NCBI GenBank assembly: GCA_963782345.1
Contig: CAWAJF010000013.1
Location: forward strand, 31,502-95,501
From: DASUPK01 sp963782345
GTDB taxonomy: Bacteria; Actinomycetota; Thermoleophilia; Solirubrobacterales; 70-9
Direction of reading: 5' to 3'
Length of the DNA: 64,000 bases
The first letter of the stretch is position 1. Each line of letters begins with the position of its first letter. Positions 31,670-40,182 of the stretch are shown here, piece by piece. Position numbers and translations under genes: made by a program. The notes beneath the pieces were generated by a model that saw nothing but the letters and a program-made list of their open reading frames with translations, was not told the DNA's origin and did no database searches.

Positions 31670-32778
31670 GCCGGCGCCGAGGACGCCTCCGGCCGCACGC
31701 CCTCCGCGGCGAGGCAGATCCCCACTCCCCCCGCCAGCGCGCACAGCTGGGCGAGGGCGGAGACCTCGGTCCCCAGCGGAACGGTCGCCAGCGCCAGGAG
31801 GGCGGCCAGCGCCCGCCAGGGGCGCAGCGGCAGCTTGAGCGCTCGCCGGAAGAACGCGTGGCCGATCAGGTAGAGCGCCGTCCCCCCGCCCAGGGCCAGA
31901 GCTCGGGCGAAGTCCAGGGGATCGAACGCATGCCCGATGGCGCGTTCGAGCGCCGCCGCGTCACACACGATCCCCAGCAGGATCAGCAGGTGGGCCCAGT
32001 AGTAGGCGACGTTGGTCGCGTAGAACTCCCGGCGGGTGGGCGTCATCCGACGAAGCGCGCCCTCCGCCTCGGCGTCGTCCCCGCCGAAGTAGACCCACCA
32101 GAGCTCCGCGCTCACGATCAGGCCGAGCACCGCCACCGAGAGCATCTCGCCGGTGATCTCGATCCCCGATGCGCCGATCCCGACGGCCACCACCGACTCC
32201 CCGAGCGCGACCATCACCACCAGGCCATGACGCTCGGCGAAATGGGATGGCTTGATCCAGCCGGCCTCCTCCGGGACAAGCCAGGGCGTGATCGCGAACG
32301 TGGACACGGCAAGTCCCCAGAGCACGTATTCCAAGGCCCCGCCGATGATCGTCGCCGTCAGGATCAACGCCGCGGCGACGAGGTTCATCCGGGTGAAGCT
32401 CCAGACGCCGGCCAGCGACCAGCTCGCCGACTGCGAGTAGAGCACCGTATGGATGGCGATCACCGCGAGGTACGCGCAGGCGAAAACCACGCCGTCCCCG
32501 TCGAACGCGGTCGGGATCGTCAGCGAGATGACGAAGAACGCGGCCATGCCGGCCATCAGCGGCAGGCGCAGGGCGGTCCGCACGGGCGGGACGGCGTTGG
32601 TCAGCCAGGCGAAGGCCGCGTACATCCACCAGATCGCCGTCAGCATCAGGACGATCTGGGCGAGGCTCTCGCCGTCCGGCTTGCTCGCCAGCACGGCGGT
32701 CAGCTGCGTGATCGTGAAGACGAATACGAGGTCGAAGAAGAGCTCGATCGACGAGACACGCGGCTCGGGCGAAATCAC
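31666..32778 (-). CDS. LtrA-family membrane protein
   Basis: A 370-residue protein with about ten or more membrane segments. It starts with the family signature after a short tail: SSIELFFDLVFVFTITQLTAVLA. AERHGLVVMVALGESVVAVGIG in the middle is also typical. The family takes its name from a low-temperature requirement gene of Listeria, but its biochemical role is unknown. The GTG start at 32778 overlaps the stop of the upstream CDP-alcohol phosphatidyltransferase-like ORF (GTGA), with GAGGAG just before it, so its translation is coupled to that gene. Confidence 0.82.
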   Translation of the reverse strand: MISPEPRVSSIELFFDLVFVFTITQLTAVLASKPDGESLAQIVLMLTAIWWMYAAFAWLTNAVPPVRTALRLPLMAGMAAFFVISLTIPTAFDGDGVVFACAYLAVIAIHTVLYSQSASWSLAGVWSFTRMNLVAAALILTATIIGGALEYVLWGLAVSTFAITPWLVPEEAGWIKPSHFAERHGLVVMVALGESVVAVGIGASGIEITGEMLSVAVLGLIVSAELWWVYFGGDDAEAEGALRRMTPTRREFYATNVAYYWAHLLILLGIVCDAAALERAIGHAFDPLDFARALALGGGTALYLIGHAFFRRALKLPLRPWRALAALLALATVPLGTEVSALAQLCALAGGVGICLAAEGVRPEASSAPA

Positions 32779-33062
32779 CTCCTCGGCGCCGATGGCTCCT
32801 CCCTCGCGAGCTCTCGAAGGTAGGCGAACGCCATGCTCTCGAGGTAGGCGTTGATCGAGAGGATCAGATAGCCGACGACGATCAGCGCGCCGATCGAGAG
32901 CAGCATGTAGGGCGAGAGGCCCAGACCGAGACCGATCGCGGCGGTCGCGATCGCATCGACCATGTGGTCGAGGTAGAAGCCGTACTTCGGCCTCTGGATG
33001 CCGCGCACCCTGGCGAGCGTGCCGTCGGTCATTGGGGTCATTCTCGTTACCAAGTCGGTCAT
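32775..33062 (-). CDS. N-terminally truncated CDP-alcohol phosphatidyltransferase-like protein
   Basis: A 95-residue protein that matches the second half of the catalytic motif and one or two membrane segments of CDP-alcohol phosphatidyltransferases: DGTLARVRGIQRPKYGFYLDH with the last Asp in MVDA. The motif normally needs DxxDG at the left end. Here the position three before DG is Pro, so the first metal Asp is lost, together with the N-terminal membrane helix. A stop codon about 10 codons upstream rules out a longer start. It is probably inactive as an enzyme, but the GTGA coupling to the LtrA gene suggests it is still translated. Confidence 0.6.
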   Translation of the reverse strand: MTDLVTRMTPMTDGTLARVRGIQRPKYGFYLDHMVDAIATAAIGLGLGLSPYMLLSIGALIVVGYLILSINAYLESMAFAYLRELAREEPSAPRR

Positions 33063-33109
33063 CTCGGGCGCCTGCTCTGTCCGCGCCCCCGTCTAATTTC
33101 ACTGACCTG

Positions 33110-34123
33110 ATGACGGACACCCTCTTCGAGAACGGAAACGGCGGCAAGCCGGCAGCGGCACCGCAGACGCGCCTGCTGCGCGAGATGTCGGATGGCGACC
33201 AAGTCGCCGGGCCCTTCGTCGTTCGCGAGCGCGAGCGCCGTCAGAAGCGCAACGGCGAGGACTTCCTCCGGGTCGTCCTCGCCGACAAGACCGGCACCGT
33301 CCCCGGGATCGCCTGGGACGGGGTCGCCGAGTGCTTCGAGATCTGCGCGCCGGGCTCGATCGTCATCGTCCGCGGCAGCTTCGCGATCCATCCCCAGTTC
33401 GGCCGCCAGATCAAGCTCGCCGCGGTCCGGCCCGCCGGGCCGGGCGAGTACGACGCCGAGCAGCTGGCGGAGGGGCCGCTGCGGTCTGTCGAGCTTCTCG
33501 AGGCCGATCTCCGGGCGCTGATCGAGACCGTCCAGGACGGGTCTCTGCGGACGTTGCTCGAGCGCTTCTTCGGCCCGGATACGGCCGCGTGGGCTCGCTT
33601 CCGCGAGGCCCCGGCAGCCAAGCACTACCACCAGGCGTACGCCGGCGGCCTCCTCGAGCACAGCCTCTCGGTCGCCCAGGCCGTCAGCGCCGCCGCGAAC
33701 TTCTTCCCCGGCCTCGACCGCGAGATCGCGGTGACCGGAGCGATGTTGCACGACATCGGCAAGACCGAGGCGTACAACGACGACCCTCTGGCCATCGACC
33801 TCACCGATGCGGGCCGGCTCGAGGGCGAGATTCCGCGCGGGTACTACATGGTGCGCCGCGAGATCGAGGCCATCGAGTCCTTCGACCCGCAGCTCGCCCA
33901 AGCGGTCCTCCACATCATCCTGTCCCACCACGGTCAACTGGAGCACGGCTCACCGGTGGTGCCGGCGACCCGCGAGGCGACGCTGGTCCACGCGATCGAC
34001 AACCTCGGAGGCAAGCTCGGCAGCTTCGACCGGCTCGAGAAGGAGCTGGCCGACGGCGAGAGCTGGTCCCGCTTCGATCGCGGCATCGCAGGTTCCGCGT
34101 TCTTCGGCTCGCGCGCCGCGTAG
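33110..34123 (+). CDS. OB-fold and HD-domain 3'-5' exoribonuclease, YhaM-like
   Basis: A 337-residue protein. An N-terminal nucleic-acid binding OB-fold (about 25-115: GPFVVRERERRQKRNGEDFLRVVLADKTGTVPGIAWD) is followed by an HD phosphohydrolase domain (about 165-330: GLLEHSLSVAQAV, MLHDIGKTEAY, LSHHGQLEHGSPVVP, HAIDNLGGKL). This order is that of YhaM, a 3'-5' nuclease for RNA and single-stranded DNA. The ATG at 33110 is divergent from the phosphatidyltransferase-like gene with a 47 bp gap and no clear ribosome site. Confidence 0.82.
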   Translation: MTDTLFENGNGGKPAAAPQTRLLREMSDGDQVAGPFVVRERERRQKRNGEDFLRVVLADKTGTVPGIAWDGVAECFEICAPGSIVIVRGSFAIHPQFGRQIKLAAVRPAGPGEYDAEQLAEGPLRSVELLEADLRALIETVQDGSLRTLLERFFGPDTAAWARFREAPAAKHYHQAYAGGLLEHSLSVAQAVSAAANFFPGLDREIAVTGAMLHDIGKTEAYNDDPLAIDLTDAGRLEGEIPRGYYMVRREIEAIESFDPQLAQAVLHIILSHHGQLEHGSPVVPATREATLVHAIDNLGGKLGSFDRLEKELADGESWSRFDRGIAGSAFFGSRAA

Positions 34124-34203
34124 CCAAGACCTTCGTAAGTGATCCATCTCCCGGCGGGTCCTGGCCGTAGTACGGGGGCATTCGACCGAGAAGGGATGAC
34201 TCG

Positions 34204-34401
34204 ATGCCCTCCAGAACAGCTCGATGGATCGTGGCCGGAATTGCGACGCTGGCCCTGGCCATCGGCGGCGCCGGAATAGCGTTCGCCGGACACCACCACC
34301 ATCATCACCATCACCATCACCACGGGATCCCCCAGCACAACGGCGGGGATCACGACGCCGACAACAACGGCGGGCCCAGCGACGGCGACGGCAACATGTA
34401 G
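34204..34401 (+). CDS. Exported small peptide with an 11-histidine run
   Basis: A 65-residue preprotein. Residues 1-28 are a signal peptide (basic start, ALAIGGAGIAFA), cut before GHH. Eleven consecutive histidines follow (30-40), then a short acidic, Gly/Asn-rich tail ending GPSDGDGNM. The mature peptide of about 37 residues should bind Ni, Zn, Cu or Co outside the membrane. The His codons mix CAC and CAT, so the run is not a simple trinucleotide expansion. A ribosome site (GAGAAGGGA) precedes the ATG. A lipoprotein gene follows 13 bp later, probably in the same operon. No known family. Confidence 0.7.
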   Translation: MPSRTARWIVAGIATLALAIGGAGIAFAGHHHHHHHHHHHGIPQHNGGDHDADNNGGPSDGDGNM

Positions 34402-34414
34402 CCGCCGGCCTCGC

Positions 34415-34996
34415 ATGCGGACCCTTGCCGCCGCGCTCGCGCTGACGGGCGCGGCGGCACTCGCCGCGTGCGGCGGCTCCTCAGAGGAATCCGGCCCCGC
34501 CGCGCCGGCCGACCCGGCCGCGTTCACCTGGCTCCAACCGGGCCCCGCCCCCTCCGGCTGGCGGAGCAGGCAACTCCCTTCCGGGCGCGCGACGCTCGCC
34601 TACCCGCCGGCCTGGCGCCTGACCAAGACCGACCCGGGCACGGTGACCGCCTCGCGCACGGCAGGCGGCGAGATCCTCGGATACCTGAACGTCACCCCGC
34701 AGCAGGGCGACGAGTCCCTCGGCAACTGGGCGAGCTTCAGGCCCGCCCACAACCGCGAGGAGGGCGACAGCGATCTCGTTCCGGTGGCCTCGGCCACCGG
34801 GCTTCGCTTCCGAGGCGGTGAGGGGTCGTGCGTCAAAGACAGCTATGCGACCGGGTCCGAGCACCGCTATGTCGAGGTCGCCTGCATCGTCCAGGCATCC
34901 GACGCGACCACGGTGATCGTCGGGGCGGCTCCCCCGGCGCTCTGGAGCCGATTCTCGCCCGTGATCGAGCGGGCGATCTCCAGCTTCGCCCCCTGA
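34415..34996 (+). CDS. Putative lipoprotein, unknown function
   Basis: A 193-residue protein. The signal peptide ends in the lipobox LAAC, followed by a Gly/Ser/Pro-rich spacer and a globular domain of about 150 residues (WRSRQLPSGRATLAYPPAWRLT; LRFRGGEGSCVKDSYATGSEHRYVEVACIV; a final helix ALWSRFSPVIERAISSF). Two cysteines in that domain may form a disulfide. The layout resembles PsbP/LpqN-like lipoproteins that bind small ligands at the surface, but I cannot assign a family. It follows the His-rich peptide gene, so metal capture is one idea. Confidence 0.6.
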   Translation: MRTLAAALALTGAAALAACGGSSEESGPAAPADPAAFTWLQPGPAPSGWRSRQLPSGRATLAYPPAWRLTKTDPGTVTASRTAGGEILGYLNVTPQQGDESLGNWASFRPAHNREEGDSDLVPVASATGLRFRGGEGSCVKDSYATGSEHRYVEVACIVQASDATTVIVGAAPPALWSRFSPVIERAISSFAP

Positions 34997-35003
34997 TACG
35001 GCG

Positions 35004-35075
35004 GCGCAAATTGCGCAAATCGCTTTCTGATCCGTAATTGCCGCGGATTGGAGGGCACAGGACCGCGTCTATGCT
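35004..35075 (+). promoter_or_regulatory. Promoter and palindrome of the pafBC gene
   Basis: -35 TTGGAG (35048-35053), a 16-base spacer, and -10 TATGCT (35070-35075) end 8 bases before the ATG, so the transcript is probably leaderless. Upstream lies a perfect palindrome, GCGCAA, A, TTGCGC (35004-35016), a possible regulator site. Confidence 0.55.
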
Positions 35076-35083
35076 GCTTCGCG

Positions 35084-37168
35084 ATGGCCAAGGACACAGA
35101 GAAGCTGATCCGCCAGCTCTCGCTGATCTCGTACCTGATGGCCCAGGGCAGGCCCACCTCGGCCCTTGAGATCAAGCGCGAGGTGGAGGGGTACAGCGAC
35201 ATGAACGACGATGCCTTCGCGCGCCGCTTCTACGCGGACCGCGCGGAGCTCGAGAGCCTGGGGATCACACTGCAGGTCGAGAAGCCCGGCGAGAGCCTGC
35301 AGGGCTACGAGTCCGAGCTCTACTCGCTGCCGCCGGAGAACTACTACCTGCCCGAGATCCAGTTCGGCGACGACGAGCTCGCCGCGCTGCAGACCGCCCT
35401 CCAGCTGCTCGACGGCGAGTTCGCCTACGCGGAGCCGCTCCGCCTCGCCCTGCAGCAGGTCTCCTGGGGTCGCCCCAGCCCGCTGACCGCTCCGGAGCAG
35501 TCCTCGGTCGAGGTCCGGATGACCGCCAAGGCCGACGGCGCCGAGGTCTCCCAGCGGCTGTCAAAGATCGAGACGGCGATCTCGCGCCGCAAGACGATCG
35601 AGTTCACCTACTACACGATCGAGCGCGATTCGCAGGAGAAGCGCAAGATCGACCCCTATCACCTGGTCTATCGCGGCGGGCAGTTCTACTTGATCGGCAA
35701 GTCCCACGAGCGGGACGCGATCCGCGTCTTCCGCCTCTCACGCATCCGGGGCAAGGTCTCCTACGCCTCCAAGGCCGAGCACGACTTCTCGCCCCCCGAG
35801 GACTTCGAGCGCCGCGACTACGCCCGCAAGGCGGAGTGGCAGCTGGGTGAGATCCAGGGCGAGGCGAAGATCTTCCTCAAGGAGCGGGTCGCCTGGCTGG
35901 TCGAGCGCGACTTCGGCGCGTACGGCAAGTTCCGCGATCCCGGCCGGGGCGACGGCTCGCCGGGCAAGGGCCGCATCTTCGAGACCGAGTACGCGTCGAG
36001 CCGCCAGATGGTCGCCTGGGTGCTGCACTGGCGCCAGAACGCGACCGTGCTCGATCCGCCCGAGCTTGCGGAGGAGGTGGCGGACCGCCTCGAGCAGCTC
36101 TCCGAGCGCCACAGAGCCGACTTCGAACCGGCGCCGACCGTACGGACCGTGCCGCCGCCCACCCGCTCCTCGCGCTCGAACGGCCGCTCGGACTCTTCGA
36201 TCCGCCCCGAGCGCTTCGCCCGCCTGGTGACGCTCGCCGGAATGCTGATCGAATCCGCCAAGGGCGAGGCTCGACTTCCCGTCTCCGACGTGAGGGACCG
36301 GCTGCACGTGAGCGAAGAGGAGCTGCGCGACGACATCGATCTCCTCAACGTCGTCAACTTCGGCGGGGGGACGTACGTCCTCTATGCGGAGCTCCAGGAC
36401 GACGAGATCGAGGTCGACGCCGAGCCCTACGGCGACAACTTCGCCAAGCCCGCCCGGCTGCTGCCGCTGGAGGCGAAGGCGCTCGTCGCCGCGATTGACC
36501 TGTTCGGCGACCACCTTCCCCAGAGTGGGTTGGCCAGTGCGCGGAAGAAGATCGTCGCCGCGCTCGGCCACGACCCCTCCGAGGAGGGGCTGGAGATCGC
36601 GGCCTCGGGCGGGGACGACTCCGATGTCGCCCGCAAGGTGAACAAGGCGATCGAGGGGCAGCGCGTCCTCCACATCCACTACTACAAGGAGAACGAGGAC
36701 GAGTTCACCAAGCGCGAGATCGAGCCCTACCGGCTCGCCAACGGGCCCGAGGGCTGGTACGTCGCCTCCTACGACCGCCGTCGCGAGGACGTCCGCCACT
36801 TCCGGCTCGACCGGATCAAGGAGGCCGAGGTCACCAGGGAGCGCTTCGAGCCGCGCCCGGAGGTCGAGGACATCGCCGCACTCGAGGGCGGCTGGCTCTC
36901 CGGCGAGCACGTCCCGGCTGCCGACGTCGCCCGCGTCTGGGTTTCCCCCGAGCGGGCCCGCTGGGCGCGGGAGGAGCACACCGTGATCGAGGAGCTCGCC
37001 GACGACGCCGTCGTCATCGAGGTCCCCTACGGCAGCACCGACTGGCTGCTGCGCGAGATCCTCAAGGGCGCGGGCGAGTTCGTCGTGCTGGAGCCTGAAT
37101 CCGCGCGCGAGGCGATCGCGGATGAGCTCAAGGTCGACGCCGGCGCCACACCGGTCAAAGCCGCCTAG
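35084..37168 (+). CDS. pafBC: PafB-PafC fusion, WYL-domain transcriptional regulator
   Basis: A 694-residue protein made of two similar halves, each with a winged helix-turn-helix, a WYL domain and a C-terminal extension. First half: HTH 1-90, WYL about 185-245 (YYTIERDSQEKRKIDPYHL, FRLSRIRG). Second half, from about 375: HTH (LPVSDVRDRLHVSEEEL), then WYL about 525-590 (HIHYYKENEDEF, FRLDRIKE). Mycobacterial PafB and PafC are separate proteins that together activate DNA damage genes independently of LexA; fused forms are known in some actinomycetes. The link to single-stranded DNA sensing is from the family. No proteasome gene is adjacent. Confidence 0.85.
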   Translation: MAKDTEKLIRQLSLISYLMAQGRPTSALEIKREVEGYSDMNDDAFARRFYADRAELESLGITLQVEKPGESLQGYESELYSLPPENYYLPEIQFGDDELAALQTALQLLDGEFAYAEPLRLALQQVSWGRPSPLTAPEQSSVEVRMTAKADGAEVSQRLSKIETAISRRKTIEFTYYTIERDSQEKRKIDPYHLVYRGGQFYLIGKSHERDAIRVFRLSRIRGKVSYASKAEHDFSPPEDFERRDYARKAEWQLGEIQGEAKIFLKERVAWLVERDFGAYGKFRDPGRGDGSPGKGRIFETEYASSRQMVAWVLHWRQNATVLDPPELAEEVADRLEQLSERHRADFEPAPTVRTVPPPTRSSRSNGRSDSSIRPERFARLVTLAGMLIESAKGEARLPVSDVRDRLHVSEEELRDDIDLLNVVNFGGGTYVLYAELQDDEIEVDAEPYGDNFAKPARLLPLEAKALVAAIDLFGDHLPQSGLASARKKIVAALGHDPSEEGLEIAASGGDDSDVARKVNKAIEGQRVLHIHYYKENEDEFTKREIEPYRLANGPEGWYVASYDRRREDVRHFRLDRIKEAEVTRERFEPRPEVEDIAALEGGWLSGEHVPAADVARVWVSPERARWAREEHTVIEELADDAVVIEVPYGSTDWLLREILKGAGEFVVLEPESAREAIADELKVDAGATPVKAA

Positions 37169-37194
37169 CCCCGAGCCGAAGGCCTGCACACCGC

Positions 37195-37200
37195 CATAAT
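37195..37200 (+). promoter_or_regulatory. -10 box within an inverted repeat before the LuxR gene
   Basis: CATAAT lies 8 bases before the GTG at 37209. It sits inside CCGCC (37191-37195) and GGCGG (37204-37208), so the pair could fold or bind a dimer. Confidence 0.4.
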
Positions 37201-37208
37201 CGAAGGCG

Positions 37209-38849
37209 GTGGAGAACGCTGGGGAACTCGAACCCGGGCGGCAAGCCTACGCCCGCCAGGAGTGGCGCCGGGCCTACGAGGCGCTTGGGAGCGCGGACCG
37301 CTCGAACCCGCTCGGCCCATCGGACCTGGAGATGCTCGCCACCTCCGCCTACATGCTCGGCCGCGAACGGGAGTACCGCGAGCTGCTCGAGCGCGCATAC
37401 AACGGCCATCTCGCGGATCCGGCGCCGTTGGCCGCCGTTCGCTGCGCCGTCTGGGTCGGAGTGAGCCTCTCCGCGCGCGGGGAGCTGGGGCAGGCTGGCG
37501 GCTGGCTCGGTCGTGCCGAGCGGCTGCTCGCCCGCGATGGGAGCGACTGCGTCGAGCGAGGCTATCTCCTGATCCCGCGAATCTTCGAGGAGGAGGCGGG
37601 CGGGGATCTGGAACGGGCCGCCGAGACAGCCGGTGAGGCGGCTGCAATCGGCGAGCGCTTCGAGGATCCCGATCTCTTCTCCCTCGCGACGCACGCCCAG
37701 GGGCATGCGCTGATCAGCCTCGGAAGGCTCCGGGAGGGCCTGCCGCTCCTTGACCTCGCGATGGTCGCGGTGATCTCCGGGGAGGTCTCTCCCGTCAGCT
37801 CGGGGATCGTCTATTGCGGCGTGATTCTGGCCTGCGAGGCCGCCCACGAGCTTCGTCGCGCACGCGAGTGGACGACCGCCCTGACCCAGTGGTGTGAGGG
37901 CCAGCCCGACCTGGTCTCTTTCACGGGTCGCTGCATGGTCCACCGCGCGCAGATCATGCGCATCGACGGGTCCTGGCAGGAGGCGATCGAGGAGGCTCGC
38001 CGTGCGGCCGATCGCTGCCTGAAGGGGGAGAACCCGGTGGCGGCCGGCGAGGCCCACTATCAGCGCGGAGAGGTCCACCGCCTGCGCGGTGAGCACTCCG
38101 CCGCGGAGGAGGCCTACCGGGAGGCAAGCGCCCAGGGCTGCGAGCCGCAACCCGGTCTCGCTCTGCTGCGCCTCGTCCAGGGAAACGACCAGGCCGCTGG
38201 CGCGGCGATACGGAGGGTGGTCTCGGAAGCCCGCGAGCCCGGTAGGCGGGCGGGTCTCCTCCCCGCGTACATCGAGATCCTGGTCGCAGTCGGCGACGTG
38301 GAGGAGGCAACGGAGGCCTGCGCAGAACTGGACTCGATCGCAGCTGGTGAGGAGGAGACCGGGGTCCTCGCCGCAGTCGCCGCGGAGGCGCGCGGCCTGG
38401 TGCGGCTCGCCGAAGGAAACGCTCAATCGTCACTGGGCACTCTGCGTCGCGCCGGTGAGCTTTGGCGGCGGCTTGAAGCTCCGTACGAGAATGCCCGAGC
38501 CCGAGTGCTGCTCGGGCTCGCCTGTCGCGATCTCGGGGACGAGGACAGCGCCAGGCTTGAGCTCGATGCCGCCCGGGACACGTTCGCCCGCCTGGGCGCC
38601 GCCACCGATCTCGCGCGCGTCGACAGGCTGACGGGCTCCGAGCGCAATGGCGATTCGCACGGCCTCACGGGGCGCGAGATTCAGGTCCTGCGGCTGCTCG
38701 CCGCCGGTGAGACGAACCGGGAGATCGCCACGAGCCTGGTGCTCAGCGTCCGGACGGTCGACCGCCACGTGAGCAACATCTACGCCAAGCTCGGCGTCTC
38801 CTCACGGGCCGCTGCCACCACCTACGCGCACGAGCACGGGCTCCTCTGA
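37209..38849 (+). CDS. TPR protein with C-terminal LuxR helix-turn-helix
   Basis: A 546-residue regulator. Residues 1-465 are helical repeats of the TPR type (for example AGEAHYQRGEVHRLRGEHSAAEEAYREA). The last 65 form a LuxR-type DNA-binding domain (LTGREIQVLRLLAAGETNREIATSLVLSVRTVDRHVSNIYAKLGVSSR). The AAA/NACHT ATPase of MalT or LAL regulators is absent, so control would be through the repeats. The gene that follows encodes a flavin monooxygenase, and such pairs recur in actinomycetes. Only about 40 bp separate it from pafBC. Confidence 0.85.
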   Translation: MENAGELEPGRQAYARQEWRRAYEALGSADRSNPLGPSDLEMLATSAYMLGREREYRELLERAYNGHLADPAPLAAVRCAVWVGVSLSARGELGQAGGWLGRAERLLARDGSDCVERGYLLIPRIFEEEAGGDLERAAETAGEAAAIGERFEDPDLFSLATHAQGHALISLGRLREGLPLLDLAMVAVISGEVSPVSSGIVYCGVILACEAAHELRRAREWTTALTQWCEGQPDLVSFTGRCMVHRAQIMRIDGSWQEAIEEARRAADRCLKGENPVAAGEAHYQRGEVHRLRGEHSAAEEAYREASAQGCEPQPGLALLRLVQGNDQAAGAAIRRVVSEAREPGRRAGLLPAYIEILVAVGDVEEATEACAELDSIAAGEEETGVLAAVAAEARGLVRLAEGNAQSSLGTLRRAGELWRRLEAPYENARARVLLGLACRDLGDEDSARLELDAARDTFARLGAATDLARVDRLTGSERNGDSHGLTGREIQVLRLLAAGETNREIATSLVLSVRTVDRHVSNIYAKLGVSSRAAATTYAHEHGLL

Positions 38850-38857
38850 GCCCTGCA

Positions 38858-38873
38858 TGGGTGAAATCACCCA
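38858..38873 (+). promoter_or_regulatory. 16 bp perfect palindrome before the flavin monooxygenase gene
   Basis: TGGGTGAA with TTCACCCA in symmetric form spans 38858-38873, and a partial second site TTGGGTGGATCA lies at about 38894-38905. The 123 bp gap holds both and little else. The LuxR protein encoded upstream is the natural candidate to bind here. Confidence 0.55.
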
Positions 38874-38972
38874 CGTTCCGCGGCGGCGGAAGTTGGGTGG
38901 ATCAGCCGATGCGAGCACGGCCGCCGCGCCGTAGCTTCGCCCTCGCAACCGAAAGCCGAGCGAGGAGAGGAA

Positions 38973-40178
38973 ATGGAGGGGAAACCTGATGTGATCGTGG
39001 TCGGGGCAGGTCCGGCGGGAATCGCCTCGGCGGTTGCCCTCACGGACGCCGGGCTCGCGCCGGTGGTTCTCGACCAGGCGGATCGGGTCGCGTCCTCGTG
39101 GCGCACGCGCTACGACGCGCTGCGCCTCAACACGTGGCGCCGGTTCTCACATCTGCCCGGCCGCCCGTTCCCGAAAGGCACGCCCACCTTCCCCACTCGC
39201 GACCAGATGATCGAGCACCTCGAGCGGCACGCCGGCGAGGACGGGATCGAGCTGCGACTCGGAGTTCGGGTGGATCGGATCGACCGGGATGCCGGGGGAT
39301 GGCTCGTGCGAACGAGCGCAGGTCAGCTCCGTGCCCCCCAGGTGATCGTCGCCCTCGGCCACGAGCAGAATCCCTTCATCCCCGACTGGCCCGGCCGGGA
39401 CGACTTCGAGGGCTCGCTGCTGCATGCGTCCGAGTACAGGAACGCCCGGCCCTTCGAAGGCCAGAACGTGCTGGTGGTGGGCTCCGGCAGCTCCGGGATG
39501 GAGATCGCTCACGAGCTCGCCGAGCGCGGCGCCGCCAGGGTATGGCTGGCGGTGCGAACCCCTCCCAACATCCTCCTGCGCCAGGGGCCTGGGCCGGTGC
39601 CGGGGGACCTGATCGGTACGTGGCTCTGGCACCTGCCGACCCGGCTCGCAGACCGAATCGCCCGTTTCGCTCGTCGCATGGACACCGGCGACCTGACCCA
39701 ATACGGCCTGCCGGTGCCCGAGAAGGGCGTGTTCAGCGACGTCCGCAGCCGCGGCAAGGTGCCCGCGATCGTCGACGCCGATGTGATCGACGCCATCAAG
39801 GACGGTCGAATCGAGGTTGTCGCAGCGGTCCAAGCGCTGGACTCGGCCGGGGTCGGGCTCGTCGATGGGAGGCGGCTCGAGCCCCAGGCGGTGATCTGCG
39901 CGACCGGATACAGCCGAGCGCTGGAGCCGCTGGTGGGCCATCTGGGGGTGCTCGGCGAGCGCGGCTTGCCGAGTGTGATCGGGCCGCGCCCGGCCACCGA
40001 GGGCATGCGCTTCATCGGCTATCTGCCGCGGCCGGGCGGCCTCGGCCACATGGGCAAGGAGGCAAGGCGGTCGGCGAGGGCGATCGCCCGCGAGCTGGAC
40101 CGCGCCCCTACAGGCGACGCCCAGGACCTCACGGCTCCGTCGCGCCCCGCGATAATCCGGAGGCCGACCGGGGTCTAA
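38973..40178 (+). CDS. FAD/NADPH-dependent monooxygenase, YUCCA/FMO-like
   Basis: A 401-residue flavoprotein with the FAD-binding VVGAGPAGIASA at residues 9-20, the FMO-like segment RTRYDALRLNTWRRFSHLPG, the second nucleotide motif VVGSGSSGMEIAHELA, and the ATGYS motif near the C-terminus (VICATGYSRALEP). The family oxygenates nitrogen, sulfur or ketone groups using NADPH and oxygen; the substrate is unknown. A GAGGAGAGG ribosome site precedes the ATG. It sits between a LuxR regulator and a 48-codon gene only 4 bp downstream. Confidence 0.83.
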   Translation: MEGKPDVIVVGAGPAGIASAVALTDAGLAPVVLDQADRVASSWRTRYDALRLNTWRRFSHLPGRPFPKGTPTFPTRDQMIEHLERHAGEDGIELRLGVRVDRIDRDAGGWLVRTSAGQLRAPQVIVALGHEQNPFIPDWPGRDDFEGSLLHASEYRNARPFEGQNVLVVGSGSSGMEIAHELAERGAARVWLAVRTPPNILLRQGPGPVPGDLIGTWLWHLPTRLADRIARFARRMDTGDLTQYGLPVPEKGVFSDVRSRGKVPAIVDADVIDAIKDGRIEVVAAVQALDSAGVGLVDGRRLEPQAVICATGYSRALEPLVGHLGVLGERGLPSVIGPRPATEGMRFIGYLPRPGGLGHMGKEARRSARAIARELDRAPTGDAQDLTAPSRPAIIRRPTGV

Positions 40179-40182
40179 CCGG

